Source: Streptomyces apocyni (GTDB taxonomy: Bacteria > Actinomycetota > Actinomycetes > Streptomycetales > Streptomycetaceae). Taken from it: a stretch of DNA of 64,000 nucleotides. Every line of letters begins with the position of its first letter. The first letter of the stretch is position 1. Under the pieces are notes generated by a model. That model ran no database searches. It was given only the letters and a program-made list of their open reading frames with translations, and was not told the DNA's origin. The position numbers and the translations under genes are program-made. Of the stretch, positions 30,052 through 38,434 are shown piece after piece. The stretch spans positions 1 to 64,000 of the forward strand of contig NZ_WHOM01000066.1 of the NCBI RefSeq assembly GCF_009739465.1, written 5' to 3'.

Positions 30052-30246
30052 ATGCGGTTGACGGTCTTCTGGGAGCGGATGGCGGAGCACTTTGGTGCGG
30101 GCTACGTCGAGTCCTTCGCGAGCGATCATGTGATGTCGGAGCTCGGTGGGCGCACCGTGCACGAGGCGCTGGCCGCGGGCCTTGAGGCGAAGGACGTCTG
30201 GCGCGCGGTTTGCACGTCGATGGGCGTGCCACCCGAGCGGCGCTGA
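30052..30246 (+). CDS. DUF3046 family protein
   Basis: A 64-residue protein that matches the small actinobacterial family found just before recA (MRLTVFWERMAEHFGAGYVESFASDHVM, with the closing DVWRAVCTSMGVPPERR). Its function is unknown. It is acidic to neutral with no membrane segment or cysteine pair. No ribosome site is evident, so the message may start close to the ATG. It lies 262 bases before the recA start, and recA has its own promoter in that gap, so the two are not simply one operon. Confidence 0.85.
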   Translation: MRLTVFWERMAEHFGAGYVESFASDHVMSELGGRTVHEALAAGLEAKDVWRAVCTSMGVPPERR

Positions 30247-30329
30247 TCAGTCCTCCTCGGCGTGCGGCTGATGGCGATGAGCGACCCCGACTGCCCGGGT
30301 GGACGGGGCGGGGCGGGCGCGTGGTGCGC

Positions 30330-30359
30330 TTGACACAAAAATCGAACATCCATTCTGAT
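30330..30359 (+). promoter_or_regulatory. recA promoter with SOS (LexA) box in the spacer
   Basis: TTGACA (30330-30335), an 18-base spacer and TCTGAT (30354-30359) form a strong promoter. CGAACATCCATTCT (30343-30356) lies inside it and matches the Gram-positive SOS box GAAC-N4-GTTC with one change (ATTC for GTTC). LexA bound here would block RNA polymerase, giving DNA damage control of recA and recX. Confidence 0.85.
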
Positions 30360-30508
30360 GGGATCTCTGGCCCTGCTCCAGCCCGGATTTTCCGGGGTCT
30401 CCCGGCGGGTTATCCACAGGCCGGGGCCGACCTCGGGGCGCATTGTCAGTGGCAGGCGTTAGCGTCGTGGACGTGAAGCGATCGACTCAAGCAAATCGGG
30501 TGGAACCC

Positions 30509-31657
30509 ATGGCAGGAACTGACCGCGAGAAGGCGCTGGACGCCGCGCTCGCACAGATTGAACGGCAATTCGGCAAGGGCGCCGTGATGCGCATGGGCGA
30601 GCGGCCGAACGAACCCATCGAGGTCATCCCCACCGGGTCGACCGCGCTCGACATCGCCCTCGGTGTCGGCGGCATCCCCCGCGGCCGTGTGGTGGAGGTG
30701 TACGGACCGGAGTCCTCCGGTAAGACGACGCTGACGCTGCACGCCGTGGCCAACGCGCAGAAGGCGGGCGGCCAGGTCGCCTTCGTGGACGCCGAGCACG
30801 CCCTCGACCCGGAGTACGCGAAGAAGCTCGGCGTCGACATCGACAACCTCATCCTGTCCCAGCCGGACAACGGTGAGCAGGCGCTCGAGATCGTCGACAT
30901 GCTGGTCCGCTCCGGCGCGCTCGACCTGATCGTCATCGACTCTGTCGCGGCCCTGGTCCCGCGGGCGGAGATCGAGGGCGAGATGGGCGACTCGCATGTG
31001 GGTCTGCAGGCCCGTCTGATGAGCCAGGCGCTCCGGAAGATCACCAGCGCGCTCAACCAGTCCAAGACCACCGCGATCTTCATCAACCAGCTCCGCGAGA
31101 AGATCGGCGTCATGTTCGGCTCCCCGGAGACCACGACCGGTGGCCGGGCGCTGAAGTTCTACGCCTCGGTGCGGCTCGACATCCGCCGGATCGAGACCCT
31201 CAAGGACGGCACCGACGCGGTCGGCAACCGCACCCGCGTCAAGGTCGTCAAGAACAAGGTCGCGCCGCCCTTCAAGCAGGCCGAGTTCGACATCCTGTAC
31301 GGCCATGGCATCAGCCGCGAGGGCGGCCTGATCGACATGGGTGTGGAGCACGGCTTCGTGCGCAAGGCCGGTGCCTGGTACACGTACGAGGGTGACCAGC
31401 TTGGGCAGGGCAAGGAGAACGCCCGCAACTTCCTGAAGGACAACCCCGATCTCGCGGACGAGATCGAGAAGAAGATCAAGGAGAAGCTGGGCGTCGGGGT
31501 GAAGCCCGAGAGCAAGGAGAAGGAGGGCGAGCCGGGCGCGACCCCCCTCGACGGTGTGGCCAAGGACGCGAAGGACGCCAAGGACGCGGCGGCCAAGTCG
31601 GTGCCCGCACCGGCCTCCAAGGTCAAGGCGACCAAGGCCGCGCCGGCCAAGAGCTAG
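30509..31657 (+). CDS. recA: Recombinase RecA
   Basis: A 382-residue RecA. It forms filaments on single-stranded DNA for homologous recombination and triggers LexA self-cleavage. Walker A GPESSGKT is at residues 66-73, the catalytic Glu is in FVDAEHALDPEYAKKLGVD, loop L1 is around AEIEGEMGDSHVGLQARLMSQ, and loop L2 is around NQLREKIGVMFGSPETTTGG. The Lys/Ala-rich tail (AKDAKDAAAKSVPAPASKVK) is longer than in E. coli but normal for Streptomyces. The ATG at 30509 is the family start; GGTGG lies just upstream, and the in-frame extension to 30443 is discounted. recX follows after three bases. Confidence 0.98.
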   Translation: MAGTDREKALDAALAQIERQFGKGAVMRMGERPNEPIEVIPTGSTALDIALGVGGIPRGRVVEVYGPESSGKTTLTLHAVANAQKAGGQVAFVDAEHALDPEYAKKLGVDIDNLILSQPDNGEQALEIVDMLVRSGALDLIVIDSVAALVPRAEIEGEMGDSHVGLQARLMSQALRKITSALNQSKTTAIFINQLREKIGVMFGSPETTTGGRALKFYASVRLDIRRIETLKDGTDAVGNRTRVKVVKNKVAPPFKQAEFDILYGHGISREGGLIDMGVEHGFVRKAGAWYTYEGDQLGQGKENARNFLKDNPDLADEIEKKIKEKLGVGVKPESKEKEGEPGATPLDGVAKDAKDAKDAAAKSVPAPASKVKATKAAPAKS

Positions 31658-31660
31658 CCC

Positions 31661-32557
31661 GTGGTACGGCGAACGGACTGGCCGGAGGAGCACGGGCCGC
31701 CTGAGGGCTTCGGCCCGGCGGACGCGGGGCCGCTGGGCAGTTGGTCGACGTCCTCGCGTAGTGGCTCCCGGGGCCAGGGCGAGCTGGGCGACGGACTGTG
31801 GGGCGATGGCCCACCCGGCGACGCCCTGGGCCAGGACCAGGAGGGCGGCCCGGCAGGGCGGCCGGGCGGCGGCAGCCGACGTGGTGCTGGTCGGCGTCGG
31901 GCCTTTGGCGACCAGGAAGGCGGACCGAGTGACGACGGTTCGCTCGGCGGCGGTCGGCGCGGTGGCCGCCGACGGGCCGCTGGCACGCGGGACAGCGGCT
32001 CCCCTGACGCGTCGAGGGCCGGGGACGGGGAGTCGCGTGGGCCCAGGGAGCGGAAGACCGACCCCGCTGAGCGGGCGCGGGCGATCTGCCTGCGCCTGCT
32101 CACCGGCACCCCGCGCACGCGCAAGCAACTCGCGGACGCGTTGCGTAAGCGGGAGATCCCCGACGAGGTCGCTGAGCAGGTCCTCGCTCGCTTCGAGGAC
32201 GTGGGCCTGATCAACGACGCGGCCTTCGCGGACGCGTGGGTGGAGTCCCGGCACCACGGCCGGGGCCTGGCCAGGCGCGCGCTCGCGCGGGAACTGCGTA
32301 CCAAGGGCGTCGACGCGGAGACGATCGCGGAGGCCGTCGGGCAGCTCGACTCCGAACGGGAGGAGGCGGCCGCCCGCGACCTGGTCGCTCGCAAGCTGCG
32401 GGCGACCAGAGGCCTGGACCGCGACAAGCGGCTGCGGCGCCTTGCCGGGATGCTGGCCCGTAAGGGCTACCCGGAGGGCATGGCGCTCCGGGTGGTGCGG
32501 CAGGCGCTGGAAGAAGAGGGCGAGGACACGCAGGACCTGGAGTACGGGGGTTTCTAG
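31661..32557 (+). CDS. recX: RecA regulator RecX with long disordered N-terminus
   Basis: A 298-residue RecX. The conserved three-helix-repeat core begins near residue 133 (DPAERARAICLRLLTGTPRT) and runs to the end (GLINDAAFADAWVESRHHGRG, then GVDAETIAEAVGQLD, then GMLARKGYPEGMALRVVRQAL). RecX binds RecA filaments and limits their growth. The first 130 or so residues are Gly, Arg, Asp and Pro-rich low-complexity sequence, roughly doubling the family's usual 150-190 residues. Third-position G/C bias continues through this part, so it is coding. The GTG start is three bases after the recA stop, so recX is co-transcribed under SOS control. Confidence 0.92.
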   Translation: MVRRTDWPEEHGPPEGFGPADAGPLGSWSTSSRSGSRGQGELGDGLWGDGPPGDALGQDQEGGPAGRPGGGSRRGAGRRRAFGDQEGGPSDDGSLGGGRRGGRRRAAGTRDSGSPDASRAGDGESRGPRERKTDPAERARAICLRLLTGTPRTRKQLADALRKREIPDEVAEQVLARFEDVGLINDAAFADAWVESRHHGRGLARRALARELRTKGVDAETIAEAVGQLDSEREEAAARDLVARKLRATRGLDRDKRLRRLAGMLARKGYPEGMALRVVRQALEEEGEDTQDLEYGGF

Positions 32558-32579
32558 GTTCGCCACTCGGCCGCGTGCC

Positions 32580-32612
32580 TGCCTGCCCACGCCGGTTTCC
32601 GGTGGGCAGGCA
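32580..32612 (+). terminator. Terminator after recX
   Basis: An 11-bp stem TGCCTGCCCAC (32580-32590) with GTGGGCAGGCA (32602-32612) encloses a loop that can itself form CCGG-TTT-CCGG. No T tract. It lies between recX and the end of the convergent monooxygenase gene. Confidence 0.75.
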
Positions 32613-32662
32613 CCTCCCGAGAGGGGCGGAATCGACGTACCCCTCGAGGGAGGGGCAGGCCG

Positions 32663-34504
32663 TTACGCGGTGTCGGCGGCGGGGGCGGTGCCCTGGGGCT
32701 CCGCCTGTGTGCTGTCAGACCGTTCCTGAGGCTCGGGCTTCGGGGCCCTGGCTCGCCGTGCCACTGGCTCCCCGCCACGGGCCGTGTCCGCCGCCGCGTA
32801 CAGCTCCGCGGGGCGCACCCCGGCGAACGCCGTCACCAGATGGCCGTCGGGCCGCACCAGCAGCACGGTATGCGCGGCGGCGCCCGGGTAGCTCTCCGCG
32901 ACCAGCAGTTCGGCGTGTACCGGAAGCGCCGACACCGCGCCCGCGAGGCGGGGCATCACCCCCGCCGTGAGCCAGTGCCGCCGCTCCCAGACACCGGTGC
33001 CCGGCGCGACCAGGACCACCAGGAGCCGATCGAGCCCCAGCCGATCCCGTAGCCGTACCGAGGAGCCGTCCGGCGCCGTCACCCGTACGTCCGCGACCGG
33101 CGCCCCTCTTCCTGTCCCGACCGTCACCTCCGCGGACACGGACGCGGCCCCCGAGACTCCCGAGGTGCTCTTCGGGGACAGCGGTGACGCGCCATAGGAG
33201 GGCGGTGCCCCCAACGGCCCATGTCCCAGGTGGCCGTCGGTGAGCAGCGCCTCGTGTCCCCGTGCCGCGCCCGGCACGAGGGCGCGCAGGCCTCCTCCGC
33301 CACGCAGTATCGGCAGTGCCTGGTCGCAGGCGCGCAGCCGGGCGGCCACGGCGGTGCGCCGCTCGGCCTGGTAGCTGTCGAGCAGCGCCTTGGACGGCCC
33401 GTGGTGCCAGCACCGCCCCAGTTTCCAGGCGAGGTTGTCGACGTCCCGCAGCCCCTCGTCGACCCCCTGGGTGCCCAGCGCGCCCAGCAGATGCGCGGCG
33501 TCCCCCGCCACAAAGCAGCGGCCCACCCGCCAGCGCCGGGCGAGCCGGTGGTGCACCGTGTGCACCCCGGTGTCGAGAAGTTCGTACGGGGGTGTGCTCC
33601 CCCCGCACCAGCCAGCCAGGGTGTCCCTGATCCGGGCCACCAGAGCGTCCGGCGTGACCAGTTCCGTACGCGAGGGCAGCAGCCAGTCCAGCCGCCAGAC
33701 CCCACCGGCCAGCGGCCGCGCGGTGACCTCCGGGGGAGCGGCACGCCATGGGGGCGCCCGGTGCAGCACCGCCTCGCCCGGCCAGGGGAGCTCAGTACGC
33801 AGTGCGGCGACCGCGCGCCGCTCCACCGCCGTACGCCCAGGGAAGCGGATGTCGAGGAGCTTGCGCACCGTGGAGCGCGGCCCGTCGCAGCCAACCAGGT
33901 AACTGCCGCGCCACCAAGTGCCCTTGGGCCCCCTGATGTGCGCGGTGACACCTCCCGCGTCCTGCTCCACGGAATCGAGCCGACTCTCCAACGCGACCTT
34001 GATCAGCCGCTCACCCGCGACGGCGTCCCGCAGAGCGCCGGTGAGCACATGCTGGGCCACATGCACGGGCGACGGCCCGCCGGCCACCAGATCCTCGGAG
34101 TCTTCTGGCGCGCCCGCGTCCCCCGGACGGCGTAGGCCGTATGGGCTCGCGAGGTCCCCGCCGCGCTCGCCATCCCCGAAGTCACCGAAGTCACCAGAGT
34201 CGCCAGGCCCTCCGAAGTCCTCGAAGTCCTCAGCGATATCGACGTCCTCGAACGCGAGCCGCCGCATCACCTGTCTGCGCCGCATCGACCGCCACCCCGC
34301 CCACCGGCAGTCACTGAAGGTGACCCCAGTCAGCCGTTCGACGAGGTCCACGGTGTCCGGACGCAGTACGGCCGTACGCGCGGGCCGCTGCTCGTCCTTA
34401 CCTGGCCCCTCGTCCAGCACGACGGAGGGAACGCCCTGGCGGGCCAGGGCGAGGGAGAGCGAGAGCCCGACAGGCCCCGCCCCGACGACGATCACCGGGT
34501 CCAC
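32663..34504 (-). CDS. FAD-dependent aromatic monooxygenase
   Basis: A 613-residue flavoprotein of the PheA/TfdB (p-hydroxybenzoate hydroxylase) class, which uses NAD(P)H and oxygen to hydroxylate aromatic or polyketide substrates. The FAD motif is GAGPVGLSLSLALARQGV at residue 8, the DG motif is YLVGCDGPRSTVRKLL, and the GD motif is CFVAGDAAHLLGALGTQGVDEG. A C-terminal thioredoxin-like domain (about 450-580) is typical of the class. An acidic Gly/Asp/Phe repeat (FEDFGGPGDSGDFGDFGDG, about residues 93-112) is inserted in the FAD domain. GTG 34504 is the start, with AGGAG upstream. The last 35 residues are disordered. It has no biosynthetic neighbours, so the substrate is unknown. Confidence 0.87.
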   Translation of the reverse strand: MDPVIVVGAGPVGLSLSLALARQGVPSVVLDEGPGKDEQRPARTAVLRPDTVDLVERLTGVTFSDCRWAGWRSMRRRQVMRRLAFEDVDIAEDFEDFGGPGDSGDFGDFGDGERGGDLASPYGLRRPGDAGAPEDSEDLVAGGPSPVHVAQHVLTGALRDAVAGERLIKVALESRLDSVEQDAGGVTAHIRGPKGTWWRGSYLVGCDGPRSTVRKLLDIRFPGRTAVERRAVAALRTELPWPGEAVLHRAPPWRAAPPEVTARPLAGGVWRLDWLLPSRTELVTPDALVARIRDTLAGWCGGSTPPYELLDTGVHTVHHRLARRWRVGRCFVAGDAAHLLGALGTQGVDEGLRDVDNLAWKLGRCWHHGPSKALLDSYQAERRTAVAARLRACDQALPILRGGGGLRALVPGAARGHEALLTDGHLGHGPLGAPPSYGASPLSPKSTSGVSGAASVSAEVTVGTGRGAPVADVRVTAPDGSSVRLRDRLGLDRLLVVLVAPGTGVWERRHWLTAGVMPRLAGAVSALPVHAELLVAESYPGAAAHTVLLVRPDGHLVTAFAGVRPAELYAAADTARGGEPVARRARAPKPEPQERSDSTQAEPQGTAPAADTA

Positions 34505-34635
34505 GGAGCGACTCCTGCCGCACTGGAGGCCGCACGGAATGTACGGGGTGCACGGGTCGTACCGCTACCGGCAGTTGGAGCAAGGTGCACGATCACAGAA
34601 CGTATGCAACCTATTGCGCGTGCTTGCGTCAAGTG

Positions 34636-34669
34636 ACGGAGGCAGCGGCGTGATCGCCGCTGCCTCCGT
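34636..34669 (-). terminator. Terminator after gluD
   Basis: A perfect 15-bp stem (34636-34650 with 34655-34669) closed by a TGAT loop sits 14 bases after the gluD stop. There is no T tract. It separates the glu operon from the monooxygenase on the same strand. Confidence 0.8.
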
Positions 34670-34683
34670 TCCCGCGCATATCG

Positions 34684-35610
34684 TCAGACTGGTTTGTCTG
34701 GTGGCTGGTCACCCTTGGGGAAGTCCGGGTGCTCTTGGGCGCCTGGTGTCGCGAGCTCCCCGACCGCGTCCACGCCGACGACCGCGCCGGTGCTCTTCTT
34801 AGCTTGGCGCAACCGCTTCTCCAGCCAGGAGGCCAGGCTCGTGAGGGCGAAGTTCAGCACGATGAAGACCACCGCGACGGCGACGAAGCTGGGGATCACG
34901 CTCGCGTAGAAGGCAGCCGCCGTCTTGCGGGAGTTGAGCAGCTCGGCGAAGCCGATCATCACTCCGCCGAGCGCGGTGTCCTTGACGATGACGACCAGCT
35001 GGCTGACGATCGCGGGCAGCATCGCGGTCACGGCCTGCGGCAGCAGGATGGTCCGCATCGTCTGGCCCTTGCGCAGACCGATCGCCTTGGCGGCCTCGGT
35101 CTGGCCCTTGGGGAGCGACAGGATTCCGGCGCGCACCACCTCGGCGAGGACCGAGGCGTTGTACAGCACCAGACCCGTGACGACCGCGTACAGCGGGCGT
35201 GTCTCGCTGCTGATATCGGTGAACTTGTCGTAGAAGACGTTCGCGAACAGCATCAGGATGAGCACCGGGATGGCCCGGAAGAACTCGACTACCGCACCAG
35301 CCGGGATGCGAACCCAGAGGTGGTCGGAGAGGCGTCCGATGCCGAAGAGCGCGCCCAGCGGCAGAGCGATGACCATGGCCAGGGCAGCGGCCTTGAGCGT
35401 GTTAACGAGGCCGGGTAGGAGGTACGTCGTCCAGGCCTCGGAACCGGCGAGGAAGGGACGCCACTTGGCCCACTCCAACTGCTCGTTGTCATCCATGACG
35501 CGCCAGACCCACCAGAGCCCCAGAGCGAGGAGGATGAAGAAGACGATCGACCAGATCAGGTTGCGTCGCTTGGCGGCGGGGCCTGGGTTGTCATACAGAA
35601 CGGAGCTCAT
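34684..35610 (-). CDS. gluD: Glutamate ABC transporter permease GluD
   Basis: A 308-residue inner membrane permease of the polar amino acid (HisM/GlnP) class. The permease signature with the EAA loop is EVVRAGILSLPKGQTEAAKAIGL, followed by LPQAVTAMLPAIVSQLV. An extra N-terminal helix (LIWSIVFFILLALGLWWVW) comes before the core helices. The C-terminus has a charged tail (SWLEKRLRQAKKSTGAVVGV). The ATG at 35610 overlaps the gluC stop as ATGA; an in-frame ATG ten codons upstream lies inside gluC and is discounted. GluC and GluD form the channel, GluA drives it and GluB delivers substrate. Confidence 0.93.
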   Translation of the reverse strand: MSSVLYDNPGPAAKRRNLIWSIVFFILLALGLWWVWRVMDDNEQLEWAKWRPFLAGSEAWTTYLLPGLVNTLKAAALAMVIALPLGALFGIGRLSDHLWVRIPAGAVVEFFRAIPVLILMLFANVFYDKFTDISSETRPLYAVVTGLVLYNASVLAEVVRAGILSLPKGQTEAAKAIGLRKGQTMRTILLPQAVTAMLPAIVSQLVVIVKDTALGGVMIGFAELLNSRKTAAAFYASVIPSFVAVAVVFIVLNFALTSLASWLEKRLRQAKKSTGAVVGVDAVGELATPGAQEHPDFPKGDQPPDKPV

Positions 35611-36275
35611 CGCTTCACCGCCAGTCGCTTGCTGAACCACCCGAGAACGAGGCCGGTGGGCAGCGTGAGCAGCATGAATCCCAGCGCGAAGATCACGGCG
35701 ATGAGGAGCAACTGTGCCTCGGTCTCGATCATTTCCTTCATGAGCAGTGCGGCTTCTCCCACGCCGATGGCCGCCGCGACCGTCGTGTTCTTGGTCAGCG
35801 CGATCAGTACGTTGGCGAGTGGCCCGATGACCGAGCGGAATGCCTGGGGCAGCACGATGTTCGTGAGGACCTGGGTGAAGCTGAGCCCGATCGCACGGGC
35901 AGCCTCAGCCTGACCGACGGGCACCGTGTTGATGCCGGACCGTACGGCCTCGCAGACGAACGCGGCCGTGTAGGCGGCCAGTCCCAGGACAGCGAGCCGG
36001 AAGTTCTGGGTTTCGAAGTCCCCGCCCGCGCCGAGCGTGACGCTGAAGATGTCGGCGAGGCCCAGCGAGGTGAACACGATGATGACGGTCAGGGGGGTGT
36101 TCCGGACGAGGTTCACATACGCGGCACCGAAACCGCGCATGAGGGGAACAGGGCTGACGCGCATCGCGGCCAGAATCGTGCCCCAGACAAGGGCGCCGAT
36201 ACCGGAGAAGACGGTGAGTTGCACCGTGACCCAGAACGCCCCGAGTAGGTCGTAGCCTTCAAGAAAGTCGAACAC
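35607..36275 (-). CDS. gluC: Glutamate ABC transporter permease GluC
   Basis: A 222-residue permease with five membrane helices. The family signature is YVNLVRNTPLTVIIVFTSLG and the EAA loop is EAVRSGINTVPVGQAEAARAIGLSF, then IVLPQAFRSVIGPL. The GTG start has GGGAG seven bases upstream. It overlaps gluD by four bases and is separated from gluB by a 99-base gap that holds a stable hairpin, so the permeases may be made in smaller amounts than the binding protein. Confidence 0.93.
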   Translation of the reverse strand: MFDFLEGYDLLGAFWVTVQLTVFSGIGALVWGTILAAMRVSPVPLMRGFGAAYVNLVRNTPLTVIIVFTSLGLADIFSVTLGAGGDFETQNFRLAVLGLAAYTAAFVCEAVRSGINTVPVGQAEAARAIGLSFTQVLTNIVLPQAFRSVIGPLANVLIALTKNTTVAAAIGVGEAALLMKEMIETEAQLLLIAVIFALGFMLLTLPTGLVLGWFSKRLAVKR

Positions 36276-36311
36276 GATCTCCCGCGCTCTCGGATGTGGT
36301 GATGGCGTGCT

Positions 36312-36342
36312 TGGTACGCCGCCGGGGAACGGCGGCGTACCA
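36312..36342 (-). promoter_or_regulatory. Intercistronic hairpin between gluB and gluC
   Basis: A perfect 12-bp stem, TGGTACGCCGCC with GGCGGCGTACCA, around a 7-base loop in the gluB-gluC gap. In operons for ABC transporters such hairpins stabilise the upstream message or stop part of the transcripts, so that the binding protein outnumbers the permeases. That role is inferred here. Confidence 0.65.
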
Positions 36343-36374
36343 GCGATGAGCTCAGCCGGGTCAGCCGGGCCGGA

Positions 36375-37217
36375 TTACTTGACGATGTCGCCGATCTTCG
36401 GGGCGGGCTCGTTCTTGTAGTTGGCCGGGCCGAAGTTGTCCGTGACGGCCTTCTCCCACGCCTTGTCCGCGACCATCTTCTCGAGGGCCTTGTTGACCTT
36501 GTCCAGCATCTCGGTGTCGCCCTTCTTGACGCCGATGCCGTAGTTCTCGTTGCTCAGGTTGAGCCCGGCGAGCTTGAACTTGCCCTCGTACTGCTTCTGC
36601 GCCGCGTACCCCGCGAGGATCGAGTCATCCGTGGTCAGGGCGTCGAAGGTGCCGTTCGCGACGGCATCCAGGCACTCGGAGTAGGTGCTGCGCTCCTGAA
36701 GCTGGGCGTCTGGCGCGATGCTCTTCTTGACGTTCTGCGCGGAGGTCGAACCGGCGACCGAGCAGAGCTTCTTGCCGTTGATGTCCGCGCCCTTGGCGAT
36801 GTTGTCGTCGGCGCGGATCAGCAGGTCCTGGTGGGCAAGGAGGTACGGACCGGCGAAGTCGACCTTCTCCTTACGCTCGTCCGTGATCGAGTAGGTGGCC
36901 GCGATCAGGTCCACGTCACCACGCTTGAGGGCCTCCTCGCGGTCAGCGCTCGGGGTCTCCTTCCACGTGATGTCCTTCTCGTCGTAGCCGAGCTCCTTGG
37001 CTACATACGTCGCGACATCGACGTCGAAGCCCGTGTAACCGTCCGGCGTCTTCAGGCCGAGGCCGGGCTGGTCGAACTTGATGCCGATGGTGATCTTCTT
37101 ACCGTTACCGTCACCGTCGCCGGACCCGCTGTCCTTGTCGTCGGAACCACAGGCGGTAGCGGTCAGGGAGAGAGCGAGGACGGTAGCGGCAGCGGCGCTG
37201 ACCTTGCGGAGATTCAT
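36375..37217 (-). CDS. gluB: Glutamate-binding lipoprotein GluB
   Basis: A 280-residue extracellular substrate-binding lipoprotein. The signal peptide (LRKVSAAAATVLALSLTATAC) ends in a lipobox with the lipidated Cys in TATACGS, and a Ser/Asp/Gly linker follows. The SBP_bac_3 domain shows ITIGIKFDQPGLGLKTPDG, FDVDVATYVAKELG, the DREEALKRGDVDLIAATYSI segment that binds the amino acid, and TTDDSILAGYA. ATG 37217 is preferred to ATG 37226 because AAGGA lies eight bases before it. It lies between gluA and gluC, in the order known from Corynebacterium glutamicum gluABCD. Confidence 0.93.
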   Translation of the reverse strand: MNLRKVSAAAATVLALSLTATACGSDDKDSGSGDGDGNGKKITIGIKFDQPGLGLKTPDGYTGFDVDVATYVAKELGYDEKDITWKETPSADREEALKRGDVDLIAATYSITDERKEKVDFAGPYLLAHQDLLIRADDNIAKGADINGKKLCSVAGSTSAQNVKKSIAPDAQLQERSTYSECLDAVANGTFDALTTDDSILAGYAAQKQYEGKFKLAGLNLSNENYGIGVKKGDTEMLDKVNKALEKMVADKAWEKAVTDNFGPANYKNEPAPKIGDIVK

Positions 37218-37335
37218 CGTGAACATCCTTCTGTCTTCTTCGGGGGGTGCCGAAAGCTCGGTGGTGCGGGACTCAGGCGCGGGACGCGGGACGCGGGCCG
37301 GGTGCTCGATGGCGCGGTGCCCGGTAGTGCGGTTC

Positions 37336-38112
37336 TCAGTGGTGAAGGATCTTCGACAGGAAGTCTTTGGCCCGGTCGCTACGGGGGTTGGTGAAGAACT
37401 GGTCCGGCGTGGTTTCCTCGACGATCTGACCGTCGGCCATGAAGACGACGCGGTTGGCCGCTGAGCGGGCGAAGCCCATCTCATGGGTCACCACGACCAT
37501 CGTCATACCGTCGCGGGCGAGCTGCTGCATGACCTCAAGCACCTCGTTGATCATTTCCGGGTCGAGGGCCGAGGTCGGCTCGTCGAAGAGCATCACCTTC
37601 GGCTCCATCGCCAGCGCCCGGGCGATCGCGACGCGCTGCTGCTGGCCACCGGAGAGCTGGGCCGGGTACTTGTCCGCCTGGTTGGCGACGCCCACCCGGT
37701 CAAGCAGGGCGCGGGCGGTCTCCTCGGCGGCGGCCTTGTCCTTCTTCCGTACCTTGACCTGTCCCAGCGTGACGTTTTCCAGGACCGTCTTGTGGGCGAA
37801 GAGGTTGAAGGACTGGAAGACCATGCCGACGTCGGCGCGCAGTCTCGCCAGCTCGCGGCCTTCGGCGGGCAGCGGCTTGCCGTCCAGGGAGATGCTTCCG
37901 GAGTCGATCGACTCCAGGCGGTTGATGGCGCGGCACAGTGTGGACTTCCCCGAACCGGACGGTCCGATGACGACCACGACCTCGCCACGGGCGATGGTCA
38001 GGTCGATGTCCTGGAGCACATGCAGTGCGCCGAAGTGCTTGTTGACGTTCTTCAGCACGACCAGTTCGTCGGTCGCCGGTACGGCGTCCTTGGTCGCCGA
38101 TACATCGGTCAT
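37336..38112 (-). CDS. gluA: Glutamate ABC transporter ATP-binding protein GluA
   Basis: A 258-residue ATPase. Walker A GPSGSGKST, Q loop VGMVFQSFNLF, signature LSGGQQQRVAIARAL, Walker B VMLFDEPTSALD and the H loop VTHEMGF are all present, so the motor is functional. It energises uptake of glutamate and related polar amino acids. The start at ATG 38112 matches the family; the 37 codons upstream cover the promoter region and are discounted. First gene of the gluABCD operon. Confidence 0.94.
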   Translation of the reverse strand: MTDVSATKDAVPATDELVVLKNVNKHFGALHVLQDIDLTIARGEVVVVIGPSGSGKSTLCRAINRLESIDSGSISLDGKPLPAEGRELARLRADVGMVFQSFNLFAHKTVLENVTLGQVKVRKKDKAAAEETARALLDRVGVANQADKYPAQLSGGQQQRVAIARALAMEPKVMLFDEPTSALDPEMINEVLEVMQQLARDGMTMVVVTHEMGFARSAANRVVFMADGQIVEETTPDQFFTNPRSDRAKDFLSKILHH

Positions 38113-38145
38113 CGGCTTGTTGCTCCATCCTCCTCGGTTGGGAGG

Positions 38146-38175
38146 ACAGTAGTAACCCGGTGCGACCAGCGTCAT
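38146..38175 (-). promoter_or_regulatory. Candidate promoter of gluABCD
   Basis: On the minus strand ATGACG (38175-38170), an 18-base spacer and TACTGT (38151-38146) would start transcription about 28 bases before the gluA ATG. The rest of the 322-base gap to the divergent response regulator gene holds TTGACG (38291-38296 region) pointing the other way, with only a poor -10 partner, and nothing else I can identify. Confidence 0.55.
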
Positions 38176-38434
38176 TACATCTGAGGGGAAATTGAGCATA
38201 ACGATCCGGCCGCAACCGGACACACCGCGTGAACGGGACGCTCCGCTCCGTGCCGGTTACATAACGGAACGACCCTGTAATCGGAACGCACTTGACGCGG
38301 TCCTTGCTGATCGGCGTGGATGCCAGAGTGCATGCCTGTCGGCACCTGAGATCGGCACCTGAGAATGTATGTACGACCTGAGGGTGCACCCTGTCAGGGT
38401 CGACCGAACGAGTGATGAACCGAAGGGGGCCGGA

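Noticed and set aside
29437..30162. A 241-residue minus-strand frame covering the epimerase remnant
   Set aside because: Only a part of about 30 residues resembles an epimerase; the rest has no family features, and the true N-terminus is in another frame, which shows a frameshifted stump rather than a gene.
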